Of a stretch of DNA of 64,000 nt, positions 58,856 through 64,000 are shown one piece after another. The DNA lies in NCBI GenBank assembly GCA_030760725.1, contig JASWHV010000017.1, forward strand, positions 7,294,959 through 7,358,958. The letters are read 5' to 3'. The position numbers and the translations under genes are program-made. The notes under the pieces are model-generated. The model was not told the DNA's origin. It ran no database searches and saw only the letters and a program-made list of their open reading frames with translations. Each line of letters opens with the position of its first letter. The first letter of the stretch is position 1. This DNA comes from Neostapfia colusana. Taxonomy: Eukaryota > Streptophyta > Magnoliopsida > Poales > Poaceae.

Positions 58856-59390
58856 AGCCGCCCGTGCGCCGACCTCCGGCTCACTCCAAGCGTCGAGGAG
58901 CGGAGGCGCACGAGTTTCGGAAGGAAGTGACGTGACACTGACACCAGGGCCCGCGAACGAACTACGGGATGACTGCGGCTAGGGGTGTGCCGTAGAGAAG
59001 GCTGCCACGTGGCAAAGTCCCAGCGATGAAGCCCTGCTGCTTCCTTTATCTTCTCTTGCTTTTCATTTTGCTTTTCTTTAATTTTGATATTGACTTAACT
59101 TATGTCCATTTAAAAGGTTAGACTTGTCATCCATGGACTTGGCTCAAACAGGTAATTCGAGCTGGAACTCAAGACCAGACCAACGGACAAAGATCAAGAG
59201 GAACTAGCTGAGCCTATACCCGCACGAAAGACTTCATAAGAGCTCAGCAGAATTCAAAGCAATACACCGGACCTCTTGGGAGGACAAATTTATGGCCGAA
59301 CATCACCAAACATCCAGTTTTAGAGTAGACGATAGAGAAGGTTATTGTCTGATGCAACGCAATGTTTCGTAAGAATAGGAGACAGCAACC
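58856..59390. other. Promoter region of the FemAB-like gene and spacer
   Basis: The left 100 bases are GC-rich and include the 5' UTR. The remainder is AT-rich without recognised features, up to the poly-T that marks the L1 element. Confidence 0.45.
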
Positions 59391-59391
59391 C

Positions 59392-60085
59392 TTTTTTTTT
59401 CGTGAACATGTGTGAGCATGTGTTTCATTAAAAGGAAGAAAAAGTACATTGAGCCAAACAAGAACTAAGGCGGAGCTTAGTCAGATTGGAGGACAACCGA
59501 ATCAACAACCCAAGCTCGACCTAAACAAGGTATCGAATAAAATCCGACAATGGCGCGTCGCCTGCCTCAACCCACGTGCGCCCTTCCTCTCTTATTCAGC
59601 TGAACAGCTCTGCTTCTTACTCTATTCTCTCCTTCCAGATTTGCCAAGAGCCAAGCAGAACCAAGTACTCCTTCCGTTTTAAAATATTTGACATTAGTTA
59701 GTTCAAATTTAAACTAACAAGCATCAAATATTTGAAAAGGAGCAAGTATCAAAAGTTCAAAACCTTTTCGTTTGTCCTTCGGTAACTCTTTCCGGCTTGG
59801 TAACCACCAGTCTGCAATGGGCATTTCAGTGGTGGGTGTGAGTAGCTGCCACCCCGTCAGTCGCAGCAGCCTGAACCAGACCTCCCAGTTGAAGACGCAC
59901 GAAAGCAGCAGGTGATCTACTGTCTCGGTTGATTGTGAGCATAAGACACACGGACCATAGTTCTGAAGATTGTGCCGCTGCAGACGATAGATGTCCAGCA
60001 CCAGCCAGAGAAGATAGCAAACTTGTGATGATACAGAGTTTACCAGCACAAAGCCTCGGCCAGGAATCAGAATGTGGCACGCCAA
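59392..60085 (-). mobile_element. 5'-truncated L1-type LINE with poly(A) tail and zinc-binding RT domain remnant
   Basis: On the minus strand, a frame at 60085-59714 carries RLQRHNLQNYGPCVLCSQST and DHLLLSCVFNWEVWF, the zf-RVT domain found after the RT of plant L1 elements. Downstream, the 3' UTR ends in a run of A (plus-strand T at 59392-59400). The RT itself and the 5' part are missing. No target-site duplication was identified. A small MITE sits inside at 59668-59746. Confidence 0.8.
59668..59746. mobile_element. Stowaway-like MITE, 79 bp, nested in the L1 LINE
   Basis: The left end CTCCTTCCGTTTTAAAATAT pairs with the reverse complement of the right end (CAAATATTTGAAAAGGAGCA), leaving only about 30 unpaired bases. 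TA flanks both ends at 59666-59667 and 59747-59748. The sequence type (CTCCNTCCGTT) is a classic grass Stowaway end. Confidence 0.82.
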
Positions 60086-60275
60086 CAGGTAACCTTCCAG
60101 AGAATTACCATTGCATTATACATCTGTTCTCAGGTGTGCATCGAATTGCATGTTCAAGTATGATAAATACCACGGATAGAACACATTTTGCTACATCTGA
60201 GATTTACTGAGAACTGCCAAAATATATGTTGTCCACTTATGCCACTCTCACGTGCATTTATATCATATAACAGCC

Positions 60276-60350
60276 AATACATTGCCAACAACAACAACAA
60301 CAACCAAGCCTTTATCCCAAGCATGTTGAGGTCAGCTAATACATTGCCAA
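60276..60350 (-). mobile_element. Micro-insertion 4: RTE LINE 3' tail with 13-bp target-site duplication
   Basis: AATACATTGCCAA at 60276-60288 and 60338-60350 flanks 49 bases with the CAA-repeat tail and CCTTTATCCCAAGCATGTTG block. It lies just downstream of the SMR gene stop (60371), inside its probable 3' UTR. Confidence 0.9.
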
Positions 60351-60370
60351 ACTCAACAATCTTCACAAGT

Positions 60371-62116
60371 TCAACGGCGGCGGAATTTCGGACGCACAGC
60401 AAAAACACCAGGCCTCAGTTCATCAAATCGATACCTGCAAATGGGAAAGCCAAGCTATAAGTATCAGTCATTCTTGGGAATAATACTTCATTGTACAGGT
60501 TGCACTGACAGTTACCCATTCTCAATAAGAAAACCCCTAACTGCAACAGGTAACGAAGCCTGTCCTTTGCTGTGATTGCCAATACCTGTAAAGTGTATTA
60601 TGGAAGTATTAAAGCTTGATATGCAACCATCAACTCTCCGCAATAGTAATACATAGAAGAGCAGCAAATTACCTGTGATCACATGCAAGATGGCCTGCTT
60701 AGGCCGACGTAACACCACCTTATCGGTGGCAAATTCAATGTTTGAACCAGTGGTTGGTTCAGAATATGCAGCTTCAAACTTAGTTAATTCATCAGATGAA
60801 GTTACACTAGTCCCAGGTGGTTGGAACTCTATTATGTGGAGATGCCTCTCCAATATTGCTACAGCTTCTGATGCATGTAAACCATGCATGTCTATCTTCC
60901 AGGTGTCATTGTTGCTATTTCTCAGGCGAAATATTTCTTCTGCTGCCTTATTATTTAGCTTTTCAGCAGTGGCCCGCTCTTCCTGAGCTTTGAGAGAGAG
61001 CTCCCTGGTAGCAGCATGGTCACCTCTCAAGAATGCATTGCTAGCAGCCTGAGAATGCCTTGTGGCAGCCCTGTGACAAAAAAAATAACTAGCTCGTTAT
61101 TTCACTTCAGAAAAAAGGTTCACTCCAGTCATCACAATAAGCATTTGGAAACCTCATTTTATAACAATGCAGTAAATGATTTGAGTGTATTCCAGATTCC
61201 TTTAACTGAAATGTCTAATTCTTACTCCTAATATGTTTGATGTTTCAGTATAACTGATCAATGTTTTATGGGTACAAATTAGCCCTTTAGTTCAAGGTTC
61301 TCAAATTCTTCCTACAACGCTGGAGAAGTAAACGGTTCTTATCAAACTCATGCAGGCAATACAGAAGGACACAAGCAACTAAAACAGGCATAATAAAAGA
61401 GCTGAGGTTTACGCACGACCTAATGCAAAGATTACGCTAAATCATGAGATTTTCGAGAATCCAGAGCATAAACAAGGACCATGAGCGTACCTCATCATTT
61501 TCAATGCATCTTTACGGTGGTTTAAATAATCATCATCAGGCTCTTCCAATTCAGGCTCCATGGGTATGGAGGATAAGTTCGTTGGCAGAGGCAACGAATG
61601 TGACCTATCTGGATGTCTATTATTTACTGCTGCGTTTTCTTTATTCATCTCAGCAAAAAATTGGTCAGATGCTTTGCTGTCTCCTGTCAGCACATCAGGA
61701 GAGAGCATAGCTTTCAACAAATTAGATGCTTGGCCGACATCATCATTTACAGCAGCTAATACATCCTTGATTAAATTACTGTCAGCCCAATTGTGAGCAT
61801 CTTTCAACTGCTTAATCTTATAATCAGATGCAGAGCTTGAACCATAATTTACATCATCTACATGTCTAGATGATTGTTTATTCCCACTTCTGTTACCAAC
61901 AGCAGCAAAATCATCAGAAGGGCGAACCACTGATGCAAAAGGCTTTGGATTCACCCTGCTATTTTCTGTAACGAGGCTGCTAGAAGACATGGGGGCTCTA
62001 GAATCTGAGAGAGGTGGAAATGAGCTGGCATCGGCTTCATCTCCTCTGCCATCCTTGCCACGCCATCTGCGATCAAATGCAGCCCACCCAGAGTTTGGGA
62101 CCTTCTGCCTATACAT
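60371..62116 (-). CDS. DUF1771 and SMR (small MutS-related) domain protein (four coding exons)
   Basis: Exons are 62116-61491, 61070-60673, 60585-60516 and 60434-60371, all GT-AG and in phase, giving 385 residues from MYRQKVPNSGWAAFDRRW to VRPKFRRR. The N-terminal half is Ser-rich and disordered, with a CUE-like helical stretch (about 98-138, IKDVLAAVNDDVGQASNLLK). A DUF1771 helix follows at about 210-256 (AATRHSQAASNAFLRGDHAA) and an SMR domain from about 268 (IDMHGLHASEAVAIL) through HVITGIGNHSKGQ to GYRFDELRPGVFAV. The SMR fold is related to the MutS2 C-terminus and can bind or nick nucleic acids; related eukaryotic proteins act in RNA or ribosome-associated decay. The plant role is not established. 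A 5' UTR intron (62690 to about 62172) precedes the start, and the non-coding first exon ends CTCCAG at 62691. Confidence 0.92.
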
Positions 62117-62690
62117 TTTGACAGCTGGCTCCCTTATTCAACAGTCTAATTCCAGTTAAAACTGAAGAAACCTCCAGTGCTGTTATTGCTGTCAAACGGA
62201 TGTTTGCTTCCCTTTGCTTTATTTCCCTTAAAAGTCAAATCAATAGAGAAATCCACCAATGCTCTCCTATAATGTGGGCAAAAAGGTAAGCTCACTTAAT
62301 CTGGTACAGAGCGTTCATAATGAGACACTTAAAAGCATCAAAAGATTGGAATATCACATATCATTGACACTGCTTTTCCGGAGGAATAACATACTCCAGT
62401 TTTAGCTACTAGATCGAATTAGTCATTATATTTCACATTTTTTAAATTTTGTGAACGCTCTTTATCTAATATAATCTTAGCATACAACAATGGTGGAGTG
62501 ATTCAAACGAGCAATCTATCGGTTGTAAAAGTCAACAGCAACCAAACCAGCTTAACACGGAGACACCGAAATTAACACGAACATAACATCTGATCCACCC
62601 TAGAAATTCCAGTTTTTTCATGTGTAGAAATTAACGATCTGCTGATATCTGGAGGTAAAGAAGGGGTACCTCTGCGAAAGCCGTTACCTG

Positions 62691-62880
62691 GAGGCGTTGA
62701 CCAATAGCTTCCGTAACCACGGCGTGACGGGGGCCGAGAAGGGCAGGGCCGGAGATGCGGGAGGTGGCCTTGCTCACTTTGGAGCCACGGACACGGCAGC
62801 AACGGCGGCGGCGGACACCGGCGAGCAGAGGGGAATCTTTTGTTTTTTACTCGGCGCGAAGGGGAACGATACTTGAGGGC
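62691..62880 (-). other. Probable non-coding first exon of the SMR gene
   Basis: GC-rich sequence without an ATG ends CCTCCAG/GTAACGG at 62691-62690, a good donor. Confidence 0.5.
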
Positions 62881-63229
62881 GGCGAGGAGGCTATTATATT
62901 AGTACGGCCCAACGGCCTCCGACTGGTGGTTGACCTGTCCGCCCGCGGAGTCCGTTTCGTGGACGGCCGCGAGCCAGCGAGGGGTGTTTTCATGGAAGAC
63001 GCGTGCGCGTTGAATGGTTTGTGTTCGTAGCGCGTACGAAATAGTAACAATCTCTCACTGGGTGGTGGGACCAGACATCCAGGGACGGCCGATGCCGTCT
63101 GCACCGCTCTGCTTCTTCCTCTTCGTCTTCCTCAGTTACGAGAAGGAATCAGCAGAAGGCGGCAGTCTGTTCGCGCATTATTTTGGCAGAAGTTCACGAA
63201 GCCTTGAGCTCTTGAGAGCATCATCCAGT
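62881..63229. other. Promoter-side spacer of the SMR gene
   Basis: No other feature recognised between the SMR leader and the PPR remnant. Confidence 0.4.
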
Positions 63230-63950
63230 GACCTGCTTCCGCCGCATTTTGCATATTGATATCATTGCATTTCCACAGAGAGTATCTGACTCAAATCCAG
63301 TCTTGGCGACGTAGCCGTGTACGCTCCTCCCAGCCCACAAATGCCTCAACTTCTCACACACACTGGAACAACTATGGCCACCATCACCGCAGTCGGCGTG
63401 CTCTCCCTCCTGCCAGACTCGAGCATCAACCGTTGCATGCCCAACGCGTCGTCAGAACATCCGGCGCGAGAGCATGCCGTGATCAGGATGTTCCAGCACA
63501 CCGCGTCGGGGCGCGCCATTTCGTCGAACACAAGGCGGCCGTCCGCGAGTAGCCCGGACCTCCCGTACGCGCCCGTGGCCGCCTTCGCCACCACCGCGCG
63601 CCCGTCCTTTACGGGGAGACCGTGGAGGCACCTTCCCGAGCGCACCGCCGTCAGGAGGCGCTGCGGCTGACTTGACCGCCGCTGCGAGCTCGGGCGCGCC
63701 GGGCTTGAGGCTCGAGCCGAGCATCCACCGAAGGTGTTCGCCGCCCGCTGCGCGAGCCCCGAGCGGCGCGGCCGTTGGCGGTGGGTAGGCTGTGATCTAG
63801 AGCGGGCGCCGCGTGGTCCGTGGAGCGCGCGGTCGGTGCGCCTTGCGAGGAGCGTAGGCTGCTGCATGGCTCGCGCGGGCGAGGCTGGAGCTGGATTGGC
63901 GCCCGCGCATTTGAGGCTGCGGCGCGCGTGGGAACGCGTCTAGTCACAAC
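63230..63950 (-). pseudogene. Pentatricopeptide repeat (PPR) protein gene remnant with frameshifts
   Basis: The minus strand reads CLHGLPVKDGRAVVAKAATG, AYGRSGLLADGRLVFDEM and PDAVCWNILITACSRAG, then after a stop and frame change near 63346 HGYVAKTGFESDTLCGNAM. These are the alternating helices of plant PLS/DYW-type PPR proteins, which bind organellar RNA. An upstream piece (MLGSSLKPGAPELAAAVKSA near 63724-63660) is in a third frame. At least two frameshifts and a stop are visible, and the repeats end abruptly near 63230. It may run off the right edge of the window. Either a pseudogene or a fragment of a moved gene. Confidence 0.78.
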
Positions 63951-64000
63951 AGACTCACAGGTCGCGTTTGTGAGGTGTGGCCACTGGCAGGGAGAAAGGA

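Noticed and set aside
1..64000. CRISPR array, operon, phage or biosynthetic cluster
   Set aside because: The window is plant nuclear DNA. The only regular repeats are CACTA subterminal arrays, LTRs and microsatellites.

Overview
This looks like nuclear DNA of a grass, probably a panicoid such as sorghum, maize, sugarcane or a relative. That is an inference. The evidence is intron-rich plant genes with GT-AG borders, GC-rich first exons, a plant tRNA-Lys gene, a CACTA transposon, a Ty3/gypsy chromovirus with very long LTRs, RTE- and L1-type LINEs and small TA-flanked MITEs. No bacterial, organellar or viral block was seen.

Layout. 1-2.1 kb: an RTE-type LINE nested in the decayed 3' end of a Ty1/copia element. 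2.4-5.2 kb: a six-exon minus-strand gene resembling plant Mediator-associated protein 2. 7.7-8.45 kb: an intronless AP2/ERF (DREB-type) transcription factor. 9.46-17.84 kb: a structurally complete CACTA element (TSD ATG) with an open TNP2 reading frame, a DUF4216 exon and a ten-exon second gene that carries in-frame stops. 18.3-20.1 kb: a seven-transmembrane protein of unknown function. 20.9-21.6 kb: a MITE and a DUF538 secreted protein. 22.06 kb: tRNA-Lys(UUU). 23.37-37.13 kb: a complete but heavily mutated Ty3/gypsy chromovirus on the minus strand (TSD GTTCA), whose LTRs differ in length by about 770 bases. 38.7-46.2 kb: a CLC-c-type chloride channel/antiporter gene with seven coding exons. 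50.26-52.8 kb: a type-A response regulator whose last exon encodes a membrane segment. 53.4-58.9 kb: a twelve-exon minus-strand FemAB/GNAT-like gene, probably plastid-targeted. 59.4-60.1 kb: a truncated L1 LINE containing a MITE. 60.37-62.9 kb: a DUF1771 + SMR-domain gene. 63.2-63.95 kb: a broken PPR gene.

The host genes do not form a pathway; this is ordinary plant gene order split by transposons. The most distinctive pattern is a set of four very short insertions (46-58 bp), each consisting of little more than the 3' tail of an RTE LINE and each flanked by its own target-site duplication. Two lie just upstream of acceptor sites in the CLC gene, in opposite orientation around exon 2. The others lie in an intron of the FemAB-like gene and downstream of the SMR gene stop codon.

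Exon borders were placed by eye from splice consensus, phase continuity and remembered family motifs. No alignment, transcript or database was available.
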